64,000 bases of DNA from Pectobacterium sp. A5351. GTDB taxonomy: Bacteria; Pseudomonadota; Gammaproteobacteria; Enterobacterales; Enterobacteriaceae. This document shows, in pieces, positions 25,463 to 35,443 of this stretch. Below the pieces are notes generated by a model, which was given only the letters and a program-made list of their open reading frames with translations, did not search any database and was not told the origin of the DNA. Location of the stretch: NCBI RefSeq assembly GCF_028335745.1, contig NZ_CP116477.1, positions 2,790,001-2,854,000 of the forward strand, read 5' to 3'. Position numbers and translations under genes: made by a program. Position 1 is the stretch's first letter, and each line of letters begins with the position of its first letter.

Positions 25463-26338
25463 TTAACGCAGCAGAGACAGAACGGTCTGCGGAACCTGGT
25501 TTGCCTGTGCCAATACTGAAGTACCAGCCTGTTGCAGGATTTGGTTCTTGCTCATGTTGGACACTTCAGTTGCCACGTCAGCATCCTGAATACGGCTACG
25601 TGCAGACGTCAGGTTGGTGATGGTGTTGTTCAGGTTAGCAACGGTAGATTCAAAACGGTTCTGGATCGCACCCAGGGAGCTACGTTGAGTATCAACCGCT
25701 TTCAGTGCAGCATCAACGCTCGCCAATACGTTGGTTGCCAGAACGTCGAAGCCATCAACACTAACCTTACGGTCTGTAGCAGCAGTAACCTGACCACCAG
25801 TAGCGCCTGCAGTCAAGGTTGTGGTATGTTTGTTCCAACCAGCGTTAGAAGTCAGAGTGATACCGATGGTTTCGCCATCGTTCGCACCGACCTGGATGCT
25901 GATGGTAGTATCCGCAGTACTGTTAGCCAGGATTTTGATGCCGTTGAATTGGCTCTGGTCAGCAACACGGTTGATTTCAGCAACACGTTCATTGATTTCA
26001 GACTGCATGGAGTCGATATCAGAAGCAGAGTAAGTGCCGTTTTTCGCCTGGTTAGCCAGTTCACGAACACGCTGCAAGTTGTTGTTGATTTCGTTCAGAG
26101 AGCCTTCAGCAGTTTGAGCCAGAGAGATACCGTCGTTAGCGTTACGTGCAGCCTGAGTCATGCCGCGGATGTTAGCGGTGAAACGGTTAGCAATCGCCTG
26201 ACCAGCAGCGTCATCTTTTGCGCTGTTGATACGAGAGCCAGAAGACAGACGTTCGATAGCCGTCCCCAGAGCTGCCTGAGATTTGTTCAGATTGTTTTGA
26301 GCCAACAGCGAAAGGCTGTTAGTATTGATGACTGCCAT
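25463..26338 (-). CDS. fliC: Flagellin FliC
   Basis: Filament subunit of 291 residues, short for an enterobacterial flagellin (E. coli 498). The conserved D0/D1 N-terminal part (AVINTNSLSLLAQNNLNKSQ, LSSGSRINSAKDDAAGQAIA) and C-terminal part (SRIQDADVATEVSNMSK to QVPQTVLSLLR) are complete, while the outer D2/D3 region is reduced to about residues 140-210. That stretch is Thr/Ser-rich (HTTTLTAGATGGQ), offering acceptor sites for the neighbouring GT41 enzyme. Expression is driven by a clear sigma-28 promoter 71 bases upstream. No fliB lysine methylase gene is adjacent. Confidence 0.97.
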   Translation of the reverse strand: MAVINTNSLSLLAQNNLNKSQAALGTAIERLSSGSRINSAKDDAAGQAIANRFTANIRGMTQAARNANDGISLAQTAEGSLNEINNNLQRVRELANQAKNGTYSASDIDSMQSEINERVAEINRVADQSQFNGIKILANSTADTTISIQVGANDGETIGITLTSNAGWNKHTTTLTAGATGGQVTAATDRKVSVDGFDVLATNVLASVDAALKAVDTQRSSLGAIQNRFESTVANLNNTITNLTSARSRIQDADVATEVSNMSKNQILQQAGTSVLAQANQVPQTVLSLLR

Positions 26339-26408
26339 AATTGTATTCCTTTTCCAAGTTCAGGTCGGGTTAGGGCTATCGCCCACGGCTTTTATCACCG
26401 TAACCCTT

Positions 26409-26435
26409 GTATCGGCCCACTCAAAAAAAGCTTTA
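26409..26435 (-). promoter_or_regulatory. Sigma-28 promoter of fliC
   Basis: On the minus strand TAAA (26435-26432), 15 bases, then GCCGATAC (26416-26409): one base off the FliA consensus TAAA-N15-GCCGATAA. The -10 end lies 71 bases upstream of the fliC ATG. Confidence 0.92.
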
Positions 26436-26610
26436 ATGATTTTTAAAAAATTCTTCAGATAAATAGAAAACATCGTCCCTCATAATACAAAAAATAAAAT
26501 TAGAAAATAAAATCAATAGGTACCCCCCATAAAAGATACTACTGGCGATAAAATACACACATCCGCCATCACCATTGCATACAGTGAAGAGATGTCGGAG
26601 GCTAACCTTA

Positions 26611-26640
26611 TTACTGGCGTACAGATTACTGGCGTACAGG
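26611..26640. repeat. Tandem 15-bp duplication
   Basis: ATTACTGGCGTACAG occurs twice back to back (26611-26625 and 26626-26640) without mismatch, in the untranslated fliC-fliD gap. It is followed by GCGTAAT, a partial inverted copy. It looks like a recent slippage or duplication event. Confidence 0.8.
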
Positions 26641-27216
26641 CGTAATCAGGCTAAATGTGAGGGCAAATCTGTAACAAGAGTAGACAAAATTACAGACCAC
26701 TAGTCGGCCGAAGCCCCGTGGAATAAAAGAAAAAAATAGGACACCGCTTCATATGAACAATCCAATATTATTCAGTCCATGAAATAATGATGCAGACACA
26801 ATTTTACCGTCAGAAGAGACTATTATATAGCCTGGAAGGAACCGGAAAGTGCGCCGTCACAGCGACATGCGCTATCCGACACCGTGGAGAGGACAACATT
26901 ATATTGATACTGCGGGATGAGATGTGCCAGAGGGCCAAGGAGCGCCATCTGAATCGATGCTCAGAAAAAACGCGAAACTGGCAACCCAAAGATCCGGTGG
27001 CATTGAATCTGGAACGGAAAAGGCAGGCAGTCTGAATCAATCAGGGTGACAACTATCTTGGTACTTACCAAGGCTAGAGAGTACGGGGGGTCATTAGGGC
27101 TGACGAAGTCGGATATATGTGTGTGACTATTTTTGTCAGAAAAAGATCGGCCAGAGCGTGTCCATACTAAATTAGCAGCAAGAAAATCCGTAATAACTGG
27201 CATAAACAATCAATGC

Positions 27217-27243
27217 TAAACTTTTTTCATACTCCGCCGATAA
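27217..27243 (+). promoter_or_regulatory. Sigma-28 promoter of fliDST
   Basis: TAAA (27217-27220), a 15-base spacer, then GCCGATAA (27236-27243): an exact match to the FliA consensus. It lies 36 bases before the fliD ATG. Confidence 0.95.
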
Positions 27244-27278
27244 ACCGTTAACACTAGTCAAAACATTAAGGATTGATC

Positions 27279-28685
27279 ATGGCAAGCATTAGTTTTACGG
27301 GTTCAACAAGTGGGCTCAGTACTGTCCTCACGCAATTAACCGAACTTGAACAGACCCGGATAAATCCGATCAAGACTCAGCAAACGTTATATGATAACCG
27401 CAGCAAAGCATTTGATACACTGAAGGCTGCAGTAACGAAGCTAGATACGGCAAATGATGCTCTGGCTAAAGCAAAAACCATAAACCAAACCACAGTATCA
27501 AGCACCAACACAGCCTTTACCGCTACCACTGTAAATGGAGCAGTAGCAGGTTCTTACCAGGTAGAGGTGCAAAACCTGGCGACAGCACATTCTTTACTTT
27601 CAGGTGAGTTTGATAGCAATAAAACTCAGTTGGGAGCAACCACGAATGGCACGCGGACTGTGACCATAAGCCAGCCGGGTCAAGAAAAACCACTGGAAAT
27701 TACGCTTACCGACAGCCAAACAACGCTAGAAGGTATCCGTGATGCGATCAACAAAGCCAACGGTAACGTCGGTGCCAGCATAATCAAAGCGGACGATAAT
27801 TCCTATTATTTGGCTCTTACATCAAAATCAACAGGCACCGATGGAAAAATGACCATAGCTGTTACTGGTGACAATACTCTTCAGGGAAAAATAGGTTACA
27901 CCAGTGGCGCGACTAGCAACATGAATGAACAAGTCGCTGCAGAGAATGCGGTGATAAAGCTGAACGGCTCTGTGACAGTTACACGCCAAAGCAACACTAT
28001 TTCCGATGCAATTGACGGTGTGACCCTAACTTTAAAAGCAGAAAATACGGCTGGAAAATCAGAGACACTGTCAATTAATACAGATACTGCACCAATGGAA
28101 GAAGCAGTGAAAAATTGGGTTGATGCCTACAACTCACTGCAAACCACCATTGGTACATTAACAAAATACACAGTTGTCGAAGTTGGTGCCTCCGCACAGA
28201 ATACCAGCAACGGAGTGTTACTCGGCAATAGCACTGTGCGTGGAATTCAGACTCAGTTGAAAATGCAAATATCAAGTGCTCAAACGGGTGCTATCACCAA
28301 CATGGCTCAGCTGGGTGTGAAACAAAACTCTTCAACAGGCATGTTAGAAATAGATTCAACTAAATTGCAAGCCGCGCTCAAAGATAACGCAACCGCAGTG
28401 GAAAACTTCTTTGTTGGAGATGGAAAAAACACGGGTTTTGCTACACAAATCGGCAGTTATCTTGATGGTGTTCTGAATTCAACGGATGGCACGATCAAAA
28501 TTGCTAAAGATGGTATAGCTTCAACGATCAAGACACTTAAACAAACCTATGACCGCACACAGAAAAGTATCGATGATAATATCACTCGACTCAAAGCACA
28601 GTTTACTCAGTTAGATAAACTGGTCTCTCAAATGAACAGTACCAGTGATTATTTAACCACCCAATTAGCTCAACTGAGCAGCTAG
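27279..28685 (+). CDS. fliD: Flagellar filament capping protein FliD (HAP2)
   Basis: Filament cap protein of 468 residues that promotes flagellin folding and insertion at the tip. The N-terminal ISFTGSTSGLSTVLTQLTELEQTR, the internal DNSYYLALTSKSTGTDGK and the C-terminal coiled coil (YDRTQKSIDDNITRLKAQFTQLDKLVSQMNS) are FliD-like. The start is the ATG at 27279 after AAGGA; the in-frame TTG two codons earlier is not preferred. It heads fliDST, reads away from fliC, and has an exact sigma-28 promoter. Confidence 0.96.
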   Translation: MASISFTGSTSGLSTVLTQLTELEQTRINPIKTQQTLYDNRSKAFDTLKAAVTKLDTANDALAKAKTINQTTVSSTNTAFTATTVNGAVAGSYQVEVQNLATAHSLLSGEFDSNKTQLGATTNGTRTVTISQPGQEKPLEITLTDSQTTLEGIRDAINKANGNVGASIIKADDNSYYLALTSKSTGTDGKMTIAVTGDNTLQGKIGYTSGATSNMNEQVAAENAVIKLNGSVTVTRQSNTISDAIDGVTLTLKAENTAGKSETLSINTDTAPMEEAVKNWVDAYNSLQTTIGTLTKYTVVEVGASAQNTSNGVLLGNSTVRGIQTQLKMQISSAQTGAITNMAQLGVKQNSSTGMLEIDSTKLQAALKDNATAVENFFVGDGKNTGFATQIGSYLDGVLNSTDGTIKIAKDGIASTIKTLKQTYDRTQKSIDDNITRLKAQFTQLDKLVSQMNSTSDYLTTQLAQLSS

Positions 28686-28710
28686 GATGACGTGACTAAG
28701 AGGCCTATTG

Positions 28711-29124
28711 ATGTACAGCAGAACAGGTAGTCAGGCCTACGCTAATGTGGGCCTCGAAAGTAGTGTGATGAGCGCAAGCCCCCACCAACTGATTACACTA
28801 CTTTTCGATGGTGCTCACAGCGCGTTAGTACGAGCAAAAATTCTTATTGAGCAAGGCGATATTGCAGGTAAAGGCGCTGCAATATCCAAGGCCATTGATA
28901 TTATCAATAATGGACTTAACGTGGGCCTTGACATGGAAAAAGGGGGCGAACTAGCAGAGAACCTTGCAGCGCTTTATGAGTACATGACGAGACGCCTGAC
29001 GATTGCGAATCTCCATAATGATATAGACGTGATTGATGAAGTCGATATATTGTTGAGCAACATTGCGGATGCATGGCGCCAAATTCCCCATCAACAACAA
29101 ACTGCGCATAGCGGAGCCACATGA
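28711..29124 (+). CDS. fliS: Flagellin export chaperone FliS
   Basis: A 137-residue helical chaperone that binds the C-terminus of unexported flagellin and prevents early polymerisation. Conserved features are the N-terminal Y-x-Q-A-Y region (SRTGSQAYANV), SPHQLITLLFDGAHSAL and ALYEYMTRRLTIANLHND. The ATG at 28711 follows AGAGG at 7 bases. It lies 25 bases after fliD and overlaps fliT by 4 bases. Confidence 0.96.
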   Translation: MYSRTGSQAYANVGLESSVMSASPHQLITLLFDGAHSALVRAKILIEQGDIAGKGAAISKAIDIINNGLNVGLDMEKGGELAENLAALYEYMTRRLTIANLHNDIDVIDEVDILLSNIADAWRQIPHQQQTAHSGAT

Positions 29125-29495
29125 TGACACTTCAGCAACTGCTTGTTGAGTATCAACATCTTCAGCAATTGAGCAGACATATTCTTGCGTTAGCAACTAA
29201 TGGTTCGTGGGATGAGGTGGTAGAGCAAGAAATTATTTACATACAAACCGTAGAAAACTTGAGTAAAACACCAATTCCAGAAAATCTAGACAGCGTAATA
29301 CAGTTGCATTTTCGCAAAATTCTACGGGAAGTTATTGAGAGTGAAGCTCAAATAAAAACGTTATTACAAAAACGCATGGATGAGTTGAGTTTATTAATGC
29401 AAACATCTCTCAAACAGCATAATGTAAATTCTGTATACGGCGCTTTTTCAAAACAGGGGATTATCCCTGGAAACATTAACAACGGAAACGAATAG
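29121..29495 (+). CDS. fliT: Flagellar export chaperone FliT
   Basis: A 124-residue helical protein. FliT chaperones FliD and, when free, binds FlhD4C2 and lowers class II transcription. The pattern of helices (LLVEYQHLQQLSRHILALATNGSWDEVVEQE, then IKTLLQKRMDELSLLM) matches FliT. Its ATG overlaps the fliS stop as ATGA. It ends the fliDST operon before a terminator shared with fliE. Confidence 0.92.
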   Translation: MMTLQQLLVEYQHLQQLSRHILALATNGSWDEVVEQEIIYIQTVENLSKTPIPENLDSVIQLHFRKILREVIESEAQIKTLLQKRMDELSLLMQTSLKQHNVNSVYGAFSKQGIIPGNINNGNE

Positions 29496-29542
29496 CTCAA
29501 CAGGCATAGACACACTACAGAATGTGGTTCTCTTTACTCACT

Positions 29543-29580
29543 GAAAAAGGGCCAGTCCGTTGTTTCAGGATGGCCTTTTG
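29543..29580. terminator. Bidirectional terminator between fliT and fliE
   Basis: AAAAAGG-GCCAGTCC (29544-29557) pairs with GGATGGCCTTTT (29568-29579). It has an A-tract on one side and a T-tract on the other, so it can serve both convergent transcripts, fliDST (plus) and fliE (minus). Confidence 0.85.
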
Positions 29581-29620
29581 ATAGCGACTAAACAAGCAAC
29601 TATCCATACGGTCGCTTAAT

Positions 29621-29935
29621 TTAGACAGACATATTCATCACTTCCTGATACGCAGATACCAGTTTATTACGTACCTGAATACCCATCTGCATTGAAATAG
29701 ATGACTTCTGCAAATCCACCATTACATCATTCAATGCGACACCTGGCACACCCAGAGTAAATTTTTCAGCCTGCGTACGAGCCGTCTGTTGCGTGTCGCT
29801 GATTTTATCAATTGCGGCTTTCAACTCACTGGCAAAACCAGGCTCTACCGATGGTCTGGCTATTGGCGTGCCAGCAGCCTGCAGGGCTTTGACCTGCATT
29901 TGCTGTAAAACGCTATCAATACCTTGAACCGACAT
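29621..29935 (-). CDS. fliE: Flagellar hook-basal body protein FliE
   Basis: A 104-residue protein joining the MS ring to the proximal rod, the first rod-type substrate exported. The N-terminal helix ([17 protein letters not shown]) and C-terminal [26 protein letters not shown] are characteristic. It is transcribed alone, divergently from fliF across a 260-base region that should hold FlhDC-dependent promoters in both directions, as in E. coli. Confidence 0.95.
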   Translation of the reverse strand: MSVQGIDSVLQQMQVKALQAAGTPIARPSVEPGFASELKAAIDKISDTQQTARTQAEKFTLGVPGVALNDVMVDLQKSSISMQMGIQVRNKLVSAYQEVMNMSV

Positions 29936-30195
29936 AATACCTCACTAAACCACGCTGATTAGGTTATTTCATACACATTTATGACAGCAATATCCTATCA
30001 CACCACTCTTAAGCTAAATGGAGTAATTAGCGTGGAAAATGCCACCTTATCGACCCATCGATTTTTCTTTTACGGAAAATAATGACATGCCGATAAATGT
30101 AGGCGAAATGTTTTATTGATTGCGCAATCAGGGAGTTCTGTTTTGTCACGTCACAACGTTAAGTATATCGTTCAACAACCAAGCAGAGATAGAGT

Positions 30196-31911
30196 ATGAA
30201 CGCCTCATTAACCGGCTCCGCTACCGGTAAAAATAGCTTTGGCGAAATACTCAACCGGTTACGCGCCAATCCGAAGATCCCGCTATTGATCGCAGCAGCC
30301 GCGACGATTGCCATTGTCGTTGCATTGACGCTATGGGCCAAAGGTCCAGATTATCGCGTTCTTTATAGCAATATAAATGACCGAGACGGCGGTGCTATTG
30401 TCAGCGAATTAACCAAGCTGAATATTCCTTACCGTTTTGCGGAGAACGGCGGAGCGATCATGATTCCCGCCGAGAATGTCTATGAAACCCGGCTCAGGCT
30501 TGCTCAACTGGGACTGCCAAAAGGCGGCGCAGTTGGCTTTGAATTGCTCGATCAGGAAAAATTTGGTATCAGTCAATTCAGCGAGCAGATTAATTACCAG
30601 CGTGCGCTGGAAGGTGAGTTGTCCAGAACGATAGAAACACTCGGCCCCGTTCAGAATGCCCGAGTACATCTTGCTATACCGAAACCTTCTTTGTTCGTTC
30701 GTGAGCAAAAAGCCCCCTCTTCTTCTGTCACCCTGACGTTACAGCCTGGTCGTGCGCTAGATGAAGGACAAATCAATTCTATCGTTTACATGGTTTCCAG
30801 TAGTGTTGCTGGCCTGCCGCCGGATAATGTTACGGTCGTCGATCAAACCGGACGTCTGTTAACCCAGGCGGGCAGCAGTGGCCGCGATCTGAATGCCGCA
30901 CAGCTTAAGTACAGCAACGAAGTCGAAGCAATGTACCAGCGTCGCATAGAATCAATCATCGCGCCCATGGTCGGTATGGGTAACGTGCATGCTCAAGTCA
31001 CCGCACAAATTGATTTCTCTGCCCGCGAACAAACTGACGAGCAGTATCAACCGAATCAACCGCCAGATAAAGCGGCCGTTCGCTCTCAGCAAACCAGTCA
31101 AAGTGAGCAACGAGGCGGCCCAAATGTAGGTGGTGTCCCTGGTGCATTAACTAATCAGCCTGCACCGGCTCCGACAGCCCCTATCGCGACTCAGCCAAAT
31201 AATACCAATGCGAACAATCAGGCAGGCCAACAAAACCAAAACAATGCAACGGGTGCACAAGCTAATGCGGCAAATGCTAACACCGTTATCCAGACATCAA
31301 ATGTTCGCAATGATGCAACTACCAATTATGAAGTCGACAAGACGATTTTACATACCAAACACAGCACAGGTGGTGTGAAGCGTTTGTCTGCAGCCGTTAT
31401 CGTTAACTACCAACCTCCTGGTGAGGATGGCAAACCAGTTGCACTGACGGAAGAACAGATTAAACAGATTGAAACGGTAGCACGTGAAGCCATGGGCTTT
31501 TCTGCTGAACGCGGTGATACATTGAATGTCGTGAATACGCCATTTATGGACAGCACCGACGGCTCTGGCGAACTCCCCTTTTGGCAAAAACAGGCATTCT
31601 TCGACCTCCTGATGGAAGCTGGTCGTTGGCTGCTGGTTCTGATCGTTGCCTGGATTCTATGGCGTAAACTGGTTCGCCCGCAATTGCAGAGAAAAGCGCA
31701 GCAGCAAGAAGCAGCTCTGGCAGCAGCACGGTCTCAAGATGCAGACAAGGATGTTATGGTTAACCTCAGTAGCTCAGAGGTTGAGCAGCAGCGGAAATCG
31801 CAGCAACGCGTTAATGCAGAAATGCAAAGTAACCGCATACGTGAAATGGCAGAGAACGATCCACGCGTTGTCGCCTTGGTAATTCGCCAATGGATGAGTA
31901 CTGAACTATGA
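30196..31911 (+). CDS. fliF: Flagellar MS-ring protein FliF
   Basis: Inner-membrane MS-ring protein of 571 residues, the platform for basal-body assembly and housing of the export gate. The N-terminal transmembrane segment is at about 32-54 ([21 protein letters not shown]), then the secretin-like ring-building motifs ([31 protein letters not shown]). A Gln/Asn/Pro-rich linker lies near 310-370, the second membrane segment near 470-492, and the cytoplasmic FliG-binding tail ends [18 protein letters not shown]. First gene of fliFGHIJK, overlapping fliG by 4 bases. Confidence 0.97.
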   Translation: MNASLTGSATGKNSFGEILNRLRANPKIPLLIAAAATIAIVVALTLWAKGPDYRVLYSNINDRDGGAIVSELTKLNIPYRFAENGGAIMIPAENVYETRLRLAQLGLPKGGAVGFELLDQEKFGISQFSEQINYQRALEGELSRTIETLGPVQNARVHLAIPKPSLFVREQKAPSSSVTLTLQPGRALDEGQINSIVYMVSSSVAGLPPDNVTVVDQTGRLLTQAGSSGRDLNAAQLKYSNEVEAMYQRRIESIIAPMVGMGNVHAQVTAQIDFSAREQTDEQYQPNQPPDKAAVRSQQTSQSEQRGGPNVGGVPGALTNQPAPAPTAPIATQPNNTNANNQAGQQNQNNATGAQANAANANTVIQTSNVRNDATTNYEVDKTILHTKHSTGGVKRLSAAVIVNYQPPGEDGKPVALTEEQIKQIETVAREAMGFSAERGDTLNVVNTPFMDSTDGSGELPFWQKQAFFDLLMEAGRWLLVLIVAWILWRKLVRPQLQRKAQQQEAALAAARSQDADKDVMVNLSSSEVEQQRKSQQRVNAEMQSNRIREMAENDPRVVALVIRQWMSTEL

Positions 31912-32900
31912 ACCTGACAGGAACAGAAAAAAGCGCCATCTTATTGATGACCATTGGCGAAGACCGCGCTGCAGAAGTTTTTACTCATCTTTCGACGAAA
32001 GAAGTACAACATCTCAGTTCCGCAATGGCGAACATGAGACAGGTATCACAACAGCAACTGCTCGAAATCCTGAGAGAATTTGAGGCTGACTCAGAGCAAT
32101 ATGCTGCTCTCAGCGTGAATGCAAGCGACTATCTTCGCTCAGTACTTGTCAAAGCCCTTGGTGAAGAGCGGGCATCTAGCCTGTTGGAAGATATTCTGGA
32201 GAGCCGCGACTCGACAAGTGGAATGGAAACGCTCAACTTCATGGAGCCACAGATTGCCGCAGACCTTATCCGCGACGAACACCCACAGATTATCGCAACC
32301 ATTTTGGTGCATCTGAAACGCGCTCAGGCTGCCGATATCTTAGCCCTGTTTGACGAACGCCTTCGCCATGACGTCATGCTACGTATTGCGACCTTCGGCG
32401 GTGTTCAACCTTCCGCACTGGCGGAACTGACAGACGTTCTGAATGGCTTGCTGGATGGTCAAAACCTCAAGCGCAGCAAGATGGGTGGAGTTCGTACTGC
32501 TGCTGAGATTATCAACCTGATGAAAACTCAACAGGAAGAAGCGGTTATTGATGCCGTACGTGAGTTCGATGGCGAACTGGCACAGAAAATCATCGACGAA
32601 ATGTTCCTATTCGAAAACCTGGTGGACGTCGACGACCGCAGCATCCAGCGCCTTCTGCAAGAAGTCGAGTCCGAGTCCCTGCTGTTGGCATTGAAAGGTG
32701 CGGAAGAGCCTTTGCGCGAGAAATTCCTGCGCAACATGTCTCAGCGTGCTGCAGAAATCCTTCGCGACGATCTCACAACTCGCGGTCCGGTACGTATGTC
32801 TCAAGTCGAAAACGAACAGAAGGCCATTCTGCTTATCGTTCGTCGCCTGGCAGACAGCGGCGAGATGATTATCGGTGGCGGCGAGGATGCCTATGTCTAA
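31908..32900 (+). CDS. fliG: Flagellar motor switch protein FliG
   Basis: Rotor protein of 330 residues that transmits torque from MotA and sets rotation sense. The N-terminal FliF-binding domain, the EHPQ motif ([15 protein letters not shown]) in the middle domain and the charged torque helix ([37 protein letters not shown]) are present. ATGA overlap with fliF and an 8-base overlap with fliH indicate tight coupling. Confidence 0.98.
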   Translation: MNLTGTEKSAILLMTIGEDRAAEVFTHLSTKEVQHLSSAMANMRQVSQQQLLEILREFEADSEQYAALSVNASDYLRSVLVKALGEERASSLLEDILESRDSTSGMETLNFMEPQIAADLIRDEHPQIIATILVHLKRAQAADILALFDERLRHDVMLRIATFGGVQPSALAELTDVLNGLLDGQNLKRSKMGGVRTAAEIINLMKTQQEEAVIDAVREFDGELAQKIIDEMFLFENLVDVDDRSIQRLLQEVESESLLLALKGAEEPLREKFLRNMSQRAAEILRDDLTTRGPVRMSQVENEQKAILLIVRRLADSGEMIIGGGEDAYV

Positions 32901-33618
32901 CGCCCCCAAAAACTTGGCCTGGCAGCCTTGGCAGCTCAACGATCTGGCTGAACCCGTTTCAAAGCCTGTCAGTTCAACCTATCAGGTCAATGACGAGCCA
33001 GATGTGCCTGAAATGGAGCGTTCCGCTGAAGAAAACGTCCTTTCAATCGCAGAGGAGGAGCTAGCATCTCTGCGTGACAATGCAATGCAGCAAGCGCGAG
33101 AAGCCGGTTTCGCACAAGGCCATCAACAAGGCTATGACGCAGGTTATCAGGAAGGTTTAGCCAAGGGGCAACAGCAGGGCCTGCAGAACACCTTACAGCA
33201 GCAGCAACCGCTCATCGAACAGATGCAGAATATGGTCACCGAATTTCAACAGACGCTGGATACGCTCGACAGCGTGATTCCAGCACGTCTGATGCAGTTG
33301 GCTCTGACCGCAGCGAAGCAGATTTTGGGGCAACCTCCGGTCTGCGATGGTAACGCGCTGCTCGGTCAGATACAGCAATTGATTCAGCAAGAACCAATGT
33401 TCTCGGGTAAAACGCAACTACGTGTTCACCCTTCTGATCTAGAACGCGTTGAACAGTATTTAGGCCCAACACTCAGCCTGCATGGCTGGAGATTGCTTGC
33501 TGATAGCCAACTTCACCCTGGCGGCTGTAAAGTCAGCGCGGAAGAAGGCGATCTGGATGCCAGCCTGGCAACTCGCTGGCACGAGCTTTGCCGTTTAGCC
33601 GCACCGGGAGAGTTATGA
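32893..33618 (+). CDS. fliH: Flagellar export ATPase regulator FliH
   Basis: Peripheral stalk protein of 241 residues that dimerises and holds FliI near the export gate. The N-terminal WQPWQLNDL motif binds FlhA or FliN. The region near residues 70-100 has GxxxG-type repeats ([21 protein letters not shown]). The start is the ATG at 32893, six bases after GAGG; two upstream ATGs in frame fall within fliG. Its stop overlaps the start of fliI. Confidence 0.94.
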   Translation: MSNAPKNLAWQPWQLNDLAEPVSKPVSSTYQVNDEPDVPEMERSAEENVLSIAEEELASLRDNAMQQAREAGFAQGHQQGYDAGYQEGLAKGQQQGLQNTLQQQQPLIEQMQNMVTEFQQTLDTLDSVIPARLMQLALTAAKQILGQPPVCDGNALLGQIQQLIQQEPMFSGKTQLRVHPSDLERVEQYLGPTLSLHGWRLLADSQLHPGGCKVSAEEGDLDASLATRWHELCRLAAPGEL

Positions 33619-34988
33619 TGACTTCACGCCTCGGACGCTGGCTTTCTTCTCTCGATTCATTTGAGAAGCGTATTGACGACACACCGTCGGTGCGTCGTTA
33701 CGGCCGCTTAACCCGGGCAACTGGCTTAGTATTGGAAGCGACAGGGTTGCATATGCCACTGGGTGCCACCTGTCTTATCGAACGGCAGAATGGTTCTCAG
33801 GTTGAAGAAATCGAGAGTGAAGTTGTCGGTTTCAACGGGCAAAAACTCTTTCTCATGCCACTGGAAGAAGTTGAAGGCATTACCCCTGGCGCACGCGTTT
33901 ATGCCCGCGTTGGTCAGGATAGCAGCAGCCAGGGAAAACAATTACCATTAGGCCCTGAACTGCTTGGTCGGGTGCTGGATGGTAGCGCAAAACCGCTGGA
34001 TGGTTTACCCGCACCGGATACAGGCTATCGTGCACCATTGATTACTCCGCCGTTCAATCCATTACAGAGAACCCCCATCGAAAGTGTTCTGGACGTGGGT
34101 GTGCGCGCTATCAACGCCCTCCTCACTGTAGGCCGGGGGCAGAGAATGGGTCTGTTTGCTGGTTCAGGGGTAGGTAAAAGTGTGCTGTTGGGGATGATGG
34201 CACGCTATACTCAAGCTGACGTCATCGTTGTTGGTCTTATCGGTGAACGTGGTCGAGAAGTAAAAGATTTTATCGAGAATATTTTAGGTACAGAAGGACG
34301 TGCACGTTCCGTCGTTATTGCTGCACCAGCGGATGTTTCTCCCTTATTAAGGATGCAGGGGGCGGCGTATGCCACACGTATTGCGGAAGATTTTCGCGAT
34401 CGTGGATACCACGTTCTGCTCATTATGGATTCGCTCACGCGTTATGCCATGGCACAGCGTGAAATTGCTTTAGCCATTGGCGAACCGCCGGCAACCAAGG
34501 GTTATCCCCCTTCTGTCTTCGCCAAATTACCCGCGCTGGTAGAACGCGCAGGTAATGGTATTCATGGAGGTGGTTCAGTCACCGCCTTCTATACTGTTCT
34601 AACAGAAGGTGACGATCAGCAGGATCCAATCGCTGACTCCGCTCGTGCTATCCTGGACGGACACATTGTGTTGTCCCGCCAATTGGCTGAGTCTGGCCAT
34701 TATCCGGCAATTGATATTGAAGCCTCGATTAGCCGTGCAATGACCGCGCTGATAGATGAAGCCCACTATGCTTCTGTAAGGCAGTTTAAACAGTTATTAT
34801 CCAGTTACCAACGTAACCGTGATTTAGTCAGTGTTGGTGCCTACGCCGCAGGCAGTGACCCTATGCTCGACAAAGCAATTCGGCTCTATCCACATCTGGA
34901 AGCCTTCTTGCAGCAGGGTATGTTTGAACAAAGTAACTATGAAGAATCTTGCCAGGCGTTGCACACTATTTTCCCTCGTAACGAGTAG
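33618..34988 (+). CDS. fliI: Flagellum-specific ATPase FliI
   Basis: Hexameric ATPase of the flagellar type III export apparatus, 456 residues. Walker A is [14 protein letters not shown], Walker B is [14 protein letters not shown], and [13 protein letters not shown] and [26 protein letters not shown] are conserved with F1-beta-type subunits. ATGs at 33615 and 33618 both occur; the second has better spacing from GGGAG and matches the E. coli N-terminus (MTTRL). Confidence 0.98.
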   Translation: MTSRLGRWLSSLDSFEKRIDDTPSVRRYGRLTRATGLVLEATGLHMPLGATCLIERQNGSQVEEIESEVVGFNGQKLFLMPLEEVEGITPGARVYARVGQDSSSQGKQLPLGPELLGRVLDGSAKPLDGLPAPDTGYRAPLITPPFNPLQRTPIESVLDVGVRAINALLTVGRGQRMGLFAGSGVGKSVLLGMMARYTQADVIVVGLIGERGREVKDFIENILGTEGRARSVVIAAPADVSPLLRMQGAAYATRIAEDFRDRGYHVLLIMDSLTRYAMAQREIALAIGEPPATKGYPPSVFAKLPALVERAGNGIHGGGSVTAFYTVLTEGDDQQDPIADSARAILDGHIVLSRQLAESGHYPAIDIEASISRAMTALIDEAHYASVRQFKQLLSSYQRNRDLVSVGAYAAGSDPMLDKAIRLYPHLEAFLQQGMFEQSNYEESCQALHTIFPRNE

Positions 34989-34996
34989 GAGAGCAG

Positions 34997-35443
34997 ATGA
35001 AAACCCAGTCACCGCTGGTTACACTACGCGAACTGGCGCAGAAGGACGTTGAGAAAGCAGCAGGCCAGTTGGGACAGGTGCGTCAGGCGCATCAACAGGC
35101 AGAGCAGCAGCTCAATATGCTGTTAAACTATCAGGATGACTATCGTCAAAAATTGAACTCGACGATGTCTGCTGGTATGGCGAATAATAGCTGGCAAAAT
35201 TATCAGCAGTTCATCCGAACGCTGGACAGTGCAATTGAGCAACACCGACAACAGCTCTCGCAGTGGACATCACGTTTAGATTTAGCAATGAAGGCCTGGC
35301 AAGAAAAACAGCAGCGATTGAATGCCTTTGAGAAACTGCAAGATCGCGAACTGACAAGACAACTTGCCAAAGAAAATAAAATAGAACAAAAACAAATGGA
35401 TGAATTTGCCCAACGGGCCTCACAGAGGAAAGCAGAATCATGA
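34997..35443 (+). CDS. fliJ: Flagellar export chaperone FliJ
   Basis: A 148-residue coiled-coil protein that links FliI to FlhA and cycles export chaperones. It is almost entirely helical and rich in Gln, Lys and Glu (for example VRQAHQQAEQQLNML and WQEKQQRLNAFEKLQDREL). It lies 8 bases downstream of fliI and overlaps fliK by 4 bases. Confidence 0.94.
   Translation: MKTQSPLVTLRELAQKDVEKAAGQLGQVRQAHQQAEQQLNMLLNYQDDYRQKLNSTMSAGMANNSWQNYQQFIRTLDSAIEQHRQQLSQWTSRLDLAMKAWQEKQQRLNAFEKLQDRELTRQLAKENKIEQKQMDEFAQRASQRKAES

Larger units (their letters stand above)
26339..27278. other. fliC-fliD divergent intergenic region
   Basis: A 940-base gap with the fliC promoter at one end and the fliD promoter at the other. 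Near the middle is a 15-base tandem duplication (26611-26640). An 82-codon plus-strand frame (26787-27035) has low-complexity basic composition and no family character, so it is not called a gene. The length is unusual for this position. Confidence 0.55.

Noticed and set aside
26787..27035. 82-codon plus-strand frame in the fliC-fliD gap
   Set aside because: Basic, low-complexity composition, no recognised motif, and an equally long frame on the opposite strand; not enough to call a gene.
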